Source: Cycas panzhihuaensis
Taxonomy: Eukaryota; Cycadophyta
NCBI GenBank assembly: GCA_023213395.1
Contig: CM041465.1
Location: forward strand, 21,886,001 to 21,950,000
Direction of reading: 5' to 3'
Length of the DNA: 64,000 nt
Shown: positions 43,721-57,800 of the stretch, piece after piece
Layout: every line of letters starts with the position of its first letter
Numbering within the stretch: position 1 is the stretch's first letter
Program-made: the position numbers and the translations under genes
Notes under the pieces: model-generated
Databases searched by the model: none
What the model was told of the DNA's origin: nothing
The model's input: the letters and a program-made list of their open reading frames with translations, nothing else

Positions 43721-45230
43721 GGATGGGGTGATGAGTATTGGATGGTTAAGATAGGCTCGTCAGGCAAGGAATCGTCAACTAGAAGGTTCAAAGGATTAAG
43801 AATGGGGGTATTGACTAGTTGCTCAGTGACCACCATTCCTTTCTTCAATTTCTTGTTAATGATTTTGAGGTCATACTCTTGAAGGAGGATAACCCATTTA
43901 CCTATCCTTCTAGTCAAGTCAGGCTAAGTTAAAAGATACCTCAAGGGATCAGATTACATAATCATATGAGTGGTATTTCAAAGAAGGTAGTGTCTGAACT
44001 TCTTAGTTACGTGGACTAAGTCTAGGCATTCCTTCTTGGTGAGGGAATAATTAAGCTCAACTACAAACAATATGTGACTGATGAAATATATGGCACACTC
44101 AATTCCTAAATCATCTTCTTAGGCAAGCATAGCTCCTAAGGACTCATCAGTGGCTGAGGTGTAAAGGATAAAAGGATGATCAAAGAGAGGGGGTGCCAGG
44201 ATCAGGGTAGAAGCTAAGGCTTTTTTGAGCTCTTAAAATACCTCTTAGGCCTTGGTAGACCAAACATATGGGGTCCCCTTCTTCAATAAATTAGTCAGGA
44301 GTTTGGTGTTTATGGCAAAGTCTACTAAGAAATACCTGAGGAAACCCAACCTACCTAAAAATGACTTGATCTAGCATTTTATTTTGGGTGAGGGCATGTC
44401 TAGGATAGCCTCAACCTTATTGGGGTCAATTTGGATCCCTTGTTTAGAAATAAGAAAGCTTAGGAACTTTCCTGCAGTTATGGAAAACACACATTTAAGC
44501 AGGTTTAGACTGATATGATATTTGTAACATCACATGAAGATGTCACATAAATCCTTGGGGTGGCAGGCTCTCTTGTGAGAGAGACCCATCATGTTGTCCA
44601 TGAAGACCTTAAGGGTTTTGTTTATGAGGTCATAGAAGATAAATTACATCACCCTTTGGTAGGTGTCACTTGCATTCTTTATCCCAAAGGGCATGGCCTT
44701 GTAGGTGAACATGCCCCATGGAGTAGTGAATTTGTGATGGTCTTTAGGAGATATCTATATCTAGAGAAGCCATCCATCAAAGAAATGACTTAAAAACTAG
44801 CAGTGTGATCAATGATTTGATTGATAAAGGGTTAGGGAAAGTTGTCTTTAGGGCATGCATTGTTTATGTCTCAGAAGTGAATACAAATTTGAATCATCCC
44901 ATTCTTTTTAGAAATGGGAATGATGTCGGAAACCCATTTGGGGTAGTCGATGAAAGTGATTAGACCTGCTTCTAAGAGCTTTTTAAATTCCATCTTAACC
45001 GTATCGGATAATTTTGGATGAAGAGGGCGTTGCTTTTGTCACATGGGGTGAGTGCCCAGAATGGTTGTGAGGTTGTGGGTGATGATGGAGGGATTAATTC
45101 CCTTCATGTCTGAGTAATCCCATGCAAAGACATCATGGAATTCTTAGAAAAGTGGGTTGTATTCCTCTATTTCCTTAGGTGAACATTCCACTCTGACCTT
45201 CATGACTTTACTAGGGGTAAGGATGATGTC
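43721..45230 (-). pseudogene. pol: RT and first RNase H of D
   Basis: RT on the minus strand includes FIDYPKWVSDIIPISKKNGM, NNACPKDNFP, SLMDGFS and KVFMDNMMGLS: the catalytic Asp pair is Asp-Asn, with the Asn codon at 44595-44593 (GAC to AAC). RNase H and tail include RRIGKWVILLQEYDLKIINK and EQLVNTPILNPLNLLVDDSL at 43917-43730. The region between is broken by frameshifts. Confidence 0.8.
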
Positions 45231-46440
45231 CTTAGTTGCCCCCATGTATATGTCATTCCCTTCTTCAAAATGAAGGGGGTCTTGGTCAATAGGAGGAGAT
45301 GAGGAAAAGATAGGTTGGTCTAGGTCAGTTAGGGGTGACCTAAGGGCAAGGATCTTTCAATAACCAAGTCTATGATTACTTGGGGGGAGATTGGGCATGG
45401 AGCCCATTAGGTACTCTAGTAAGGCTAAATTATTCTTAAAGTAATCTATCCCATGGATAGTTTTGCTTGGAAGTGATGAGGAATGAGAATCTAAAGGAGC
45501 GATGAGCCCGTAACGATTAACCCACCACTTGACATAATCAGGAGACTCTTTAAAAGAGTTAGAGGATGTCCTCTTATGTCATGGAATAGGAGGCTCTCTA
45601 TCTATATAATTCAAGTAAGATGATAAGGTTTGAGGGGTGGATGATGAATGATCTCAAGAGTCCATGCATAAGATAGGAGTGACCATGCATGGCATAATAG
45701 GAGTACTAGGCTTCTCTATGGAGGTTCTAGGTCAGGACTCAAAACTAGATAGATGATGAAGCAAGTGATCCCTACAAGTGTTTAGGAGGGATATGGGGTG
45801 AAGAGGCTCCTCGTCCTCATTGTCAGACTCATAGTCACTCAGGATGGTGAGGTACCCATAACTCCCTACACTAATAAAGGAAAAGCGGATGAGGTTGGAG
45901 GAGGAATGAGAGGCCCCTTCCTCAGGTCTAGAGGTGCTAGGGATATCAATCATATAGGTGGAAGCACAGGTAGATGGGCCTTTATTGCCCTTCACTAGGT
46001 AGTGAACCATCTAATGAGAATGATGCAATGGTTTAGTAGGAGGAGGTTCCTACGAAACAACTTTCATTCATCCTTCATGGACGAATTTTAGTTGCCTCTA
46101 ATGGAATGATCACATGGCTCCCATCTAGTCAAGCCATATGCGTCCCAACAAGAGATTGTAGTCCACATCCACATTGAGGACTACTATATCTATGAGGATA
46201 GTTTTATCCTCAAGAGTGAGGGAAATGGAGACCGATCCTAAAAGCATCTTTTTACTACCATCGTAGCCTTGGCAACACCATGGAATCAACTCAAGAGTCA
46301 CTATGCTTAACTCTTGCATGATGTGTAATGGTATAACATTAATAGAAGAAATGTTATCTACAATAGTCCCTCTAAGAGTGCACTTGGGGGTATGGAAATG
46401 GTGAAAGGATAATGCCACTAATATCCCCTTTCACTCATAG
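45231..46440 (-). pseudogene. pol: Protease and linker region of D
   Basis: LRGTIVDNISSINVIPLHIM at about 46380-46320 has the active-site Asp (46358-46356) but Ile for the Gly of DNGSS. ILIDIVVLNVDVDYNLLLGR follows. The linker holds SDYESDNEDEEPLHPISLLN and, near 45280, PLHFEEGNDIYMGATKDIIL, a conserved block just before RT in B, D and E. Confidence 0.8.
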
Positions 46441-49132
46441 GGGGGAGGTCTTTAAGGTCAAAGATAATGATGGGCTCCTAACTTAGGGCAATACTTAAAC
46501 CATAGATGGGTACATCTGCTAGACCTAAAGACTCAAAGAGGAGAGCATGTTGCTTAAGATAACTCTACAAGACATCTATTATGGACATCCTGGCAGCCAT
46601 GGTATGGAGCTTATCTATGATCGAGAAGAACTTTACTTTCCCAATAGGTTGGGGAAGTGCCCTTCTAAAATTATAGCAACCAAGGTGAACAAGAATAGTC
46701 TTAGGGAGTGGAGGAATTTTGGGAGGTGTGTTATTTATAGAAAAATCTAGTTAAGAGGAGAAGGAGGCCCCTGTGGTCTCTTCAGATACTTGAGACATGG
46801 TGAGAGCATATAAAGGAGTGGTCTAAAGTATTTAAATAACTCTCTTTCCTTCAGTATGGGATCTAGAGGGTGAAGAGGTTTGATAGTAGGAACCAAGAGG
46901 AGAGGAAGAACTTCTTACCCCTTTTTCTTGCATGGAAGAAGGGTTAGGAGATCATCCCCTATTCTGGTTCCCCCTATTCTAGGTGTTCTAGTTATGTTGC
47001 CCATGTTTATAGAAGGGATTCATATGGATGGGTTGGTCTAAGTTAGGCTTAGGCACCTATCTAAGAGAGGAGTCATGCAGTGGGGTGAGCTTGGGGTACT
47101 ACACCCAACACTACGAGTCCTTATGGAAGTACTTACCATAGATGGAACACCACTTCTTATCCAAGGAAGGTTTAGTCTTCTTGGTTTGCGAGGTGTGAGT
47201 GTTTATGTTCCTAGGAGGTGCAACTTGAGAGGCCTGATGGATAGGTCTAAGGGAGTCTAAAGGTAAAGAAGGAGTTTGAAGCTTAAGCTCCTTCATTGTA
47301 GATTTGAAAGGATATATAGCAAAAGTCAAAGGGTCAAGGGTCCTCTCTATTGAATGGGTAGAAGACTTTTGGGGTTGTTGGGATCTTAAGTCACATGACA
47401 GAGGGGGTGTCTCTCATTGTTGTGATGGTTTAAGAGGTTTCTTAAGACCTATTTAGATCTAAATGGCCTCGAGTGCCAAGCATTTAGCTATGGTAGAGTC
47501 ACATGTTATTGCCCCTATTTTGAGGACTTTAACATGGACATTAAGGCTAAGGGCATTCATGAAGATATCCCTTTTCAACACCTCAGGCAATGCAACCTTC
47601 GTAGAGTGAAGAAGGTCCTGAAAGTGTATCACAAAGTCTCAATTCATTTTCTCATGACCTTGTTTAAGCAAGAGGAGAGATTCCATTCCGCTCTTGAAAG
47701 GATGAACTACATCAAAGTAGTTGATGAATTCATCCACAAACTATTAGAATGAATGGATAGAGTGGGCAGGGAGGTGGTAAAACCATTTGAGGGCATCTCC
47801 CTACAAGGAATATGGAAAGCGCTTCATCAAAATATGGTCAGAGGCCCAATAATTGATGCATGCCATAGAGAAGCTCCTAACATACTCGATTGGGTCTTAT
47901 GATGAGGTCCCATCGAATTTGGGAACCTCAGGGAAATGAGGTGGCAAGTTCATCCTTAGCATCTTGAGAGATAAAGGGGTCAACCTATAGTCAACAAAAG
48001 GGTGAACCCTTGGTTGAGTTGATGGATCGATAAAAGAAGATAGAGGAGGCAGGTATAGATACCCAATCCTCCCTTAAGAGGTTTGGCTATAAGAGGGATA
48101 TGGATTCCCCCCGCTTAGTGGGAAGGAACCACTCCCATCTAAGAGGGAGCTAAAAATGATGTGAATGGGAAAGAGGGACCCACTCCCCCTTGATAATATG
48201 CCTCTTATTGAGAGGGGACTTGAGGAAAAGATCCTTGAGGAGGGGAAAACCCTCCTTGCAAAGGCATCGTGTGTGAGGTTACACATAAGGATAAAAGAGA
48301 TATGTATGGAATGGGATTCTACCCATATGAGCCACCCGTGGGAGGTACAACACCATATGGGTGGAGGGAGTCCACCCTATAAACAGGAAGGGGATTTCCC
48401 TTTCCATGCCCCCATGGTTGGGATGTATATCCTAGGGGTAAGTAGAGATAAGGGTCATTGGATTAAGGTTTAGGGCACAAGGGGATAATTCCCACATGGC
48501 TTGAAAGATGGGGACATAAGGGTCCCCTAGGTCAAGTAAAAGAGGGATGAAGCATGGTCAGTTAGGGCATGGTCATATGGCTAAGAGGAGGTATGCTCAA
48601 TCTAATTTGGTAGATGAGTATATCTTGGATAGTCCTTAGGGTGTGAGGCACATATGAAGAAGAAGAGATAATAGGGGATAGCCTTGTCATAGACATCAAT
48701 CTAGATTAGAAGGAATAATGTGGCACAAATGAGGAGGAAGAAGGCACTATGCTATGCAAGATGATTTCTAACTACTTTAAGGGTGGTTGGACTCTTACAA
48801 CCTAGAAGAATTGGTGCAACACTTCAATGACATCCACGGGAGGGGTTCTTACTTATTCGTATGAGGTGGAAGGATACTCATGTGAAGTAGAACCCATAGG
48901 TTGACCCTCATAGGTACTCTCATCGAGGTGGTAGAACCCCATGGAAGATGACATGTCCATGTCATACGTGGGGAGATGATGGAAATTTGAGTATTCTTGG
49001 TCACCCATATAGAAAATAGGGTTGTTACCCTCTTGGGCAGGACCCTAAAATGAGGTTGAGGCTTGTGGTTGGGTCTTAGAAATGTAGCCATGATATGCCT
49101 ATTCTAAGGGATATCTTTTCATGGCCAATTTA
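46441..49132 (-). pseudogene. gag: Gag of D
   Basis: The start MKRYPLE-AYHGYIS at 49132 aligns with MEGYPLEW of B and MEGFPLDW of E. The capsid core at about 47760-47560 contains LKRDIFMNALSLNVHVKVLK and DSTIAKCLALEAI. The CHHC-like knuckle at 47160-47118 reads KKWCSIYGKYFHKDS, with the first His as Tyr. Stops are dense, mostly TAG/TAA. Confidence 0.78.
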
Positions 49133-49362
49133 GAATCAGACAAAGGAAGGGTGGAATAAAAAGATTCTTCCAAAGTGGGAGGGAGACCTCATAGACGATG
49201 AGAAAATTATCACATTCAAGGTCCACCCAAAACTTTATAAGAAGTAAGGATGCAAAGCAAGGAAAAAATGTTGGGGTTGCCCAATAAATCTAGAAGGAAT
49301 GATCTAAAGGAGAAGGAAAATGCTAACATAAGGGAAATTTAAATGTTCCCTTACTAACATCA
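49133..49362 (-). other. Leader of D lacking a primer binding site
   Basis: It aligns with the E leader 58084-58316, but the primer site and the last bases of the LTR are absent: alignment passes from the leader (GTTAGTAAGGG) straight into LTR sequence at 49363. Confidence 0.6.
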
Positions 49363-50678
49363 GGGGCTTGACGGTCTTAAAAGAGAGGATAGGTCACCCT
49401 CAAAGGGCATTTGCATGTTGGAACATAGGTTCAGGGACCTATGAAAAGTGCTTAAGATCTTCTCTTTCGGTGAAGACCTTCTAGGATCTGGATTGGGAAA
49501 GGGCATCCTTAGTTCATTGAGTATCCTAAAGGAGATATCTCCTATCCTTATGGTGAAAGGGAGGAGAGAAAAGACCTTCTTCCAGAGAAGAGGCAAGAGG
49601 GAAAGGATGGTTCCTTATGGAGTGGGAACCTAAAAGCAAGAGAAAGAAGTGGTTGGCCAAGGGGTAAGAGAAGATCTGGTGTACGTAGGAACCAAATATG
49701 AACCATAAGATTATTAGAGGATTGTGTTTGGGGTTGCCTAAAGGGTGTGCCTTTAGGGTTTGAGCTAAATGTAAGGTTTACTTAACTATGCATAGAGTTT
49801 AGATTGTACCCTTTATTTTAACTATGGGATGGAGTGGGCAAAAGTCCAAGATATTGGTTTTGAAAAAGAATGTAAATAAATAATAAGACTCTCTCTCTTA
49901 TAACCTCACTTTCTTTTCCTTTATTAGAAGAAAAATAATTTAAGGAAGGGGGGTAAGAGAAAGAAACGACATAAATAATTTATGCAAGATTTTCTTTTAG
50001 TGCAAGCAAGAAGATACTTTCAACTGAATTACGCTTTCCTAACCTAACCCTTGTGCATATGCATGCATATGGAATGGAAAAGGATAACATCAAGGGAGGG
50101 AAAGTTCTTAGGTTGGTTTGCTCTCTTCTTTCCTAGAAAGAAAGAAGGGGGTGTACCTATTCACATCACTTTCCTATGCTTATGCAAATAAGGGAGACAA
50201 GGGATGCCTTTGTTATTTCTATGTAGAAGAGGAGAAATAAGAGACAAGAATGCAAGTGTATGCATATTCCTCTTATGTTTCCTTCCTATGAGTGTAAACA
50301 CACAAATGGTAGGATACAATCCTCATGCAAGCATAAGCAAATTTCTTTTGGAAAAAGGGGGGAGACGAAAGGAGTGAGAGAGAGTTATAACGGGTGCACC
50401 AGGAAGCATGCTAGTCAGTGAGGTGTAACACTATTCTTCTTACCTTTTCCCTTGTTTGTAGCTTCATGCTCCAAATCATGGTGGGTGTCATAGATGAGGT
50501 CATAAGAAGGGCTCCCTTACCTTCCCCAAAGCATTTATGCAATAAGAAACTTGAAAAGAGAAGCCAAAGAAAAATAAATACCCAAAAGAAGAGACATACC
50601 TCTTTATGGTGATGTGATCTTACTTGCTTGGGAGAAGCCTTACCTTTTGTCTAAGTGAAACCTTTTAATAATCAACAA

Positions 50679-50900
<222 letters not shown>

Positions 50901-52141
50901 GTTTGTATATTCCTCCTCAAAGTGGAGATGAAGTTGACTTTATATCCCAAAAGAAAGAAATGAAACAATATGTGATTTTTCCTTCATATATGATAATGTC
51001 TCATAAAAGAGATCTATGGGAAAAAGGAGTATTTAAGGGTGAAGAAGGAGGTAACCTTAGAATGGATAGCTCTCATAAGCGAGTCACCTCTTATATGCTC
51101 GAGTAACGCATAAACAAATTAGATGGAAATCAAGAGCTTCAAGCAACTTGGAATCAAAACAACTTACAAGAAATTCTAAATGCTATAAAACTTGCAAATA
51201 TTGGAAAGTTTGCAAAACATATAGATAATGTAAATATTATGAAAGGAAGGGCCAAATCATGGAGATTATTGATAAATCATATATATATCAGCTGAATGCA
51301 AGCATTGCAAGTGCTGCAAATGTTGTAATCAAGGGTGAGACCTATGCCCAAGGGGGTACCCTAGCTTGTAGAGTAGATATAGTGTAGGAAACCTTGAGAA
51401 GTAGGGGGCTTCCCTTCAGGATATGGAATTATGAGTCAAAACTCTAGCCATTTTCTCCTCTTTCCCTTCTCACAAGTGTCCTAAATCCATCCAACTATTA
51501 GCTAAAGGGGACCCAAGGGTTTAAGGGTGCAATGAGGAAAGGGAGGTTTTGCCTCCCTTTGGCTATGAAAAGTGGAGTAAAAATATGTCCCAAAGCATAT
51601 AATAAGAGATGAAACTAGTGAAATAAGTTTATTGAAGGAAGAGTAGTAGAAAAAAGAGCATACTTTTAGCTACAAAAATTAGATAAACCAAGTGTTACCT
51701 CATGGACCAAGCATAGAGAGTTGGAAACCCTACTTATAGGGTGAATAAAGACTCCTTTGGAAGAGAAGAAAGACCTTGAAGCTGTGAGGTCTCACTGTTG
51801 CTGCTTAGCTGAGCACTAAGAGAAGAGAATCTTGCTGGGAAAGACCTAGTTCAAACCTATGAATTAGGGTTTTTCCTTTATTGAGCTTGGAGGATGAGGA
51901 AAAGAGCCAAAGTAGGAGAAGAGAGGTACCTTTTATTCATGAGAGAGAGTAAATAAATTCTATATTGGGTTTTAATATCCTAATTAGGATTTACAAGCGA
52001 TTAGGGTTTAGTCTAGGTAGGAAAAATCACTTTATTACATGTCAATTTTGTAACAAATGTGAAGCTACCTGTTATCTGGCTATGACAATTTATGGACAAT
52101 CACCCTACAACAAACTTCATGGTACTATAATTATTGACATG

Positions 52142-52165
52142 GTACCACGAATATTATCGTGGTAC
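52142..52165. repeat. Palindrome in D 5' LTR, 9-bp arms
   Basis: GTACCACGA (52142-52150) and TCGTGGTAC (52157-52165) flank ATATTA. The 3' LTR at about 29372 lacks this segment. Confidence 0.85.
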
Positions 52166-52695
52166 AAGAGAAACATAGGAAAAAATAAAAATAAGACCTA
52201 AGGAATCCCAAAAGGATCAGTCTTGGGGTGCAAGAGTAGGGTTTGTTGGACTGGTAAGGGTCTTAAGGGACTCTAGGTAGTAATGGGGCCTTCTAACTAT
52301 ACAAAAAGGTGGACAAACAAGCCCCAATAAGGATGCAAAAATGTGTAAATGGATAATTAAATCAAAATGATACCTTAGGGATCATGTAAGAGGGCAAAAA
52401 TGAGTCAACGTAGGTTGTAGGGGATTGCAAGTACTCAAGAGTACTAGGAGGTATCTTTGGAAGCTATGTAGTGCCATAGAACCATGGTCTTGAGTCATCA
52501 TAGGATGGATCACAATCATAGGCACAAACTAGGCAAGTAGACTAGGCATCAAAATATCCTATGTAACGATGTCACACTAATGAAACCAAAAAGCATCTCA
52601 CCACACTATAAAGTGAATAAAGCAAACGATAGAGATGTATACTTGTGCTTACCTAAGAAGTGCTATCCATGTCCATTCTTGGTAGTCGAGAAATA

Positions 52696-52700
52696 GGGAC
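52696..52700. repeat. Target site duplication, right of D
   Basis: GGGAC, partner of GGCAC at 26674-26678. Confidence 0.75.
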
Positions 52701-53509
52701 CTTACCTAGAATGGATGTGATTCATTATGAGGCATATTTATTTTTCACTAGTAAGGGGCACTGGGCCTAGAGGGACATTTCACCCAGGGTCATTGTGATG
52801 TCTAACATTCCTTGTGTGAGGAAATTGATTATACTAGTTATTTTATTCCACATCTCCCAGAATAAGAAGTATAAGGAGGTTCTTAGTGGTAGGATGGCTA
52901 CCACTAAGAGGTGCGAGGAAGGGGAGAACTTCAATTGAGTTGCTTTGATAGTAGCCAACCTCATAGCATATATGTACTAGATTCATGTGATTAGATGAGG
53001 AGGCTTCTCATTTTTCAACCTATTGCAATGTTGGTTCTTTGACCACTCTAGAGAAGTGGTACCAACAATAGGCCCACAACTGATAGCCATCGCTGCTCCC
53101 ATGATCCACAGGTGGAAGATACACTTTTGGAGCATAGGAGAGTTAGCTTATGTCAGGTGGTTAGTGGTTGCTACTTCCCTCAATCTCCTCACAGTGGAGG
53201 AGTAGATATGAGATCCCTACTATGCCATGCACTAGGTGAGTGACACAGAGGAGGGAGAGGTAGGAGGGGCTCTAAGGGAGGAGCTAGGAAATGAGGAGGG
53301 GGGTGGAGTAGCTCTTGATGATCTAGAGGAGGATGCAACATTCATAGCTATAAAAGAGGCAGTCCTAGCCACAGGAGGAGCGACGATCCTTAGGGTAGAG
53401 GAGGTCGAGGTAGGCAATGTACCAGTTGCTCCATAGGAGCCAAGAGTAGAGGAGGTGGTAATTTCAACTGAGGGTGCAGTAGCTGGAGAGGTGCAGGCTC
53501 CATTAGGAG

Positions 53510-53654
53510 GTGAGATCTCCTTTTTTCCTTAGCTTTAGAATTTAACTTAGTCATTACTTCTTATAGCATCTATTCAATATGCATTATGTATTTTATATAT
53601 TAATGGATTTCACATATACTCCATGCTAACATCTTGGTATACATTGATTAGCAG
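53510..53654 (+). other. Intron of antisense gene, copy C
   Basis: Donor AGGAG|GTGAGATC and acceptor GATTAGCAG|GTGGAG, 145 bases, T-rich 5' half. Splicing joins APLGG to EDIGELIR in frame and in the same phase as in A and D. Confidence 0.75.
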
Positions 53655-54214
53655 GTGGAGAGGATATAGGGGAGTTGATCAGGTGAGTGGTAGCTGAGAT
53701 CTTCCCACGTGTGTACAAGGAGGAGAAGCCTCCTATCATAGGTGATAAGGAGCTAGGATTAGAATGGTACCATATGGCGACATTCGCTCCTCTCGTACAA
53801 GTGTGAGACATGTGTGCTATAGAGGCCATGGAGCAATAAGTGAGCGAGGACTAACTTTGAGGAGAGAGAGACTAGCTCCAAGGAGAGAGGGACTAACTAC
53901 GAGCTTAGGTGTAGGTGTTAAGGGCCCAAAGAGGAGGAGCTAGAAATGATGATAGTGAAATGAGTGTCACCATGCTTGAGGAGAGACTCTGTAGGGAAGA
54001 GATCCATCTAGCATAGACTTCTAGAGAGAGAGACTGGGTACTAGGGGAGATGGACTGGCTACAGGAGTGATATAATCGACTCGTCGACTAGATGGTTGCT
54101 TGATCCTCATGCAGCAGGACCCACATAGTGATACCATCCCAACGAAGGGTGAGAAATAAGGAGAGTGAGGCCAATACCTTATAGACGAGGAGGAGGAGCC
54201 TAAGAGGGATGTGA

Positions 54215-54803
54215 TCTCCAGGTGAGGGAGCTAATGGACCAAGAGGAGATACACCATGAGGACCACATGCTTCCCTCAGGCTATAGTATCATAAATTCTA
54301 ATGAGAGAAAAGCTTCAAACCTCCAAGGGGATCCATACCTCATATATATATGATTGTATCCCCATGTAAGGATTTTGTCTTCCTAGGGCACATTTCTAGC
54401 ATTTTATACTATTATTAATCATGTATACATATACAAATGAGGCCACATTGATACCCCATTTTTGATATACATCACTCATTATTATTATTATGGTTATTTG
54501 CTTTGATTGTGGTTATGGATATGGATATTTTCTTTAGTTATGGATAGATGTATGGATGTATGAATGCATGAAAAACATATAAATGCATAGATGCATGATA
54601 GACATATAGATGTGAATTGGTTTATTTTACTATACATGATATCACTTGCTCTCTCTATATGATATGGCACTTACACCAGGCACACACGATCACCTCTATA
54701 TATTAGGTAATATCATGTGGCTAAAGGGTAAGGGGATTATATTTCAATCAGAAGGAAAATAGTGATATGACATAATAGAGAATGAGAGAAAGTATAGATA
54801 CCT
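54215..54803. other. Post-antisense-gene spacer of C, cut by E
   Basis: AT-rich, homologous to the spacers at 1-950 and 33966-34873, with ATGGATATGG/ATGCATAG-like short repeats at 54505-54610. No gene seen. It ends where the E LTR begins. Confidence 0.55.
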
Positions 54804-57800
54804 TATTTCCCAACTACCATGAATGGACATGGGTGACTTGACTCAGGTAAGTTTAGGTATGCTTCTATCTCCTTATTTGTCAGTTCTAGAAATGCTTAAT
54901 TGAGGCACATTACTTGCATTGCATTCTGACTGATTGACTGCATGATCACTATGTATTGTTTACATGACCATATTGCATCTTAACACCTTAGCCTATGACA
55001 ACTAGGGATACACATCCCATGGTGATCCACAACCCTCCTCCATGTATCCATGACGTCCACAAGTACTTTTGGCTTCTGCAATCCATATCACATCATTCAT
55101 TGGTGTCACATAACCCCTAGCACCTTGCCTAGGGCTGGTTATCGTCCTTTTTTTGCATCATTTATCTCTTTTTGGGAGTCCTGGACCATCATTTCCCACC
55201 TACTGTGGTCCCTCTAGATTCCATAACCTCCTTTCTACCTTGATATTGTAGCATGCTCCCTTAGGGTCTAGGATTCCACCCTTTTTGGGAGCCTCCAGGT
55301 TCCCCCCTTTCTCTTTTTGTCTTGACTTTGGTCATATCACTGTAAACTCTGCAGTACCACTACAAACTTCACGATACTACAAAGTTTGCCATAGTGTGAT
55401 TGTTCATAAGCATTTTTTTGTCTGGCCATGGCTAATTTCACATTAATTAAGAGATTGCCATGTGGCAATGAGTTGATTCCCACCCAGGGTGAACCCTAAT
55501 CTCTCGTTAAGCTAGGGTTGGGTTTAAAAACCCAAAATTTACTTCATTTCCCCTCTCTCCCACTCATTTTTCTTTCCTCTCTTCTCCAAAAGTTCTACAA
55601 TAGGTTCCAACTCTACTGCACCTATCCTACCATCTTGTTATTAGCTCTTACAGTATAGGAAACACAAATTGTAGGTCTATACCAGGGATGGATGAAGAAG
55701 AATCACGCTCCAAACATCCTATAAAGCTCCAAGTTTCACCTTCCTCATAATTTTCACTCTTCATTTGCTATAGTCTAGGGGCTTTTTCTAGCAACCTCCA
55801 AAGGGATTGTCCTTCTCACCTAGTCTTCCAGGTAGATCTGCTATAGATCTACCCTTACTAGGTATTTTTAGATATGTTTTCATCTTTATTTTACATAGCA
55901 TAAGTGTTCTTCTATTAGTCCTTATTGTAAGAGGTTTTTCCTTCTTTCTCCATTGTTTTGGGAAGTAAACCCTCCCTCTTGCTTGCCTATACACTTCCTC
56001 CTCCTAGTTTTCTTTAGGTCTTCTCAAGGAGATAACAAGAAAAGGGGTGCATAGAGAGTGAAAAGAGTCTTAGACAGGGTTCTACACCCACACACCTTAT
56101 CACCAATGGTAGCCCCCTTCTCTCCTTCCATTTTCCTCTTCCATACCTTCCTTGTTCACCCTTCTCTCCTTCCATTTTCCTCTTCCATAAGCAGCCTCTT
56201 ACTATGTTTACAACTAGCCATCAAGGATTATACATAGCCTAGTTTTCATCTCTATCCCATACCTCTTTAGTTTCTGGCCTAGCTCTTATAAAAAATTGTA
56301 AAAGTTACACTTTGTAGCTTTTGCAATATTTGCAACTTTTACAACTTTCTTGCCACCTTTGTCTTTTCTTATAAAAAACTGTCTTGCACTTATTATTGAC
56401 TTGTCTTACTCCCCTTAGCTATTAGCTTGGGTGCTTGGGGAATGTGCTTAGCATTTAGATTAGGAGGGTTAGCCATTCCAAGGCTATCCACTTTCTTCCT
56501 TTTCACCCCCTCTTCCCCAAATCACTTGTTGGTTGTGCATGCAAAGTAGGAACAATATTAATGTTATATGCTTTTGCTATTTAGTATATACTTGTTAAGT
56601 TCATTGTTTCATCTCCTTCTCTTTCAAATGGGATATATACATATAGCTATATTTCTTTGCATGTACTTGCTCCTGTATGCATTTGGTGCCCCTTGGGAAA
56701 AGGAAAGCTTTAATTGTGTAAGTCTCTTGCGCTTTGGAGCAAATAGAAATCTTCATTCCAGGTATATTTTTTTTGCTTGATAGTTACCATTGTGACAATT
56801 TAAGATCTTAAGTAAGAGCATTCTATTATTTTTATTTTCCCTTTGTAATTTCTTTTCATTTTAGTCTTAGGGGAAGGTAAGGAAGCCCCTCTTTTCACCT
56901 GGCATCATTTCCACTACTTCACCTATGGTAAGGAGAAGAGCTAGGATCACGAGAGAAGTAAGGGTGATGCTACTCTAACCACCAGGTTCCCAGGTACATT
57001 TCTCTACCTCATCTTTTCTACTCTTACCCTTCACTCCCCCCCTCTTTTATGCTCCTAAATGAAAAGAAAGACAAAAAGATTGTATTGCTTTGCACTCCAT
57101 TGGTTGTTTCTACATGCTCATTTAGGTTGCATAGTGGGGAACTAGGAAACACACACCAGTAGATGCTTCTTCTTTTGGCCACACACTCACTTATTTCTTC
57201 CATCATCTAAACCTTCACTCTCACTAGGGTTTAAGCATGGTGGGTTGTACATTCATCTGTAGGTATTTTGTTTCCCACTTTCATACTGTAGGGTAGATTT
57301 GTATCTCTTGCTTGTGCTATCTTTTCTAGTAATTTGCTTGCTCTCTTTTCTTTTATTGCATGTAAAAGATAAAGAGAGTGAGGCCAATACTTAGGAAAGA
57401 GAGAGAGAGTATATTATTTCCTCCATGGTTTATTTGTTACATCTAAAAGGAACAAATATAAACATGATACCTTGTACTCTACATCTCCTTATCACATAAC
57501 TAAAACAAACATAAGAGTAACACATTTTACCTATCTCCCATACCTAAAACCATCTTAGGTGTGGTGCCTTGGGAGTACCTCCTCTCAAGGTCACCTTTCC
57601 TTCCTACCAACAAAGCCTTCCTTAGCTCTACCCTTTAGCCCAAACTTAGTCCATTAACCTAACTTTTCCTTTGCTTACTCATGCTTTTAGCCACTCGAGG
57701 CCCACGTGTGAATCTTCTTCCCTTTCCATTAGGGCTACTTCACTCATCATCTCTTTATAAGAAGAGGTGTACCTTTTCCTTCTCCTCCCTCCTTTGGCCA

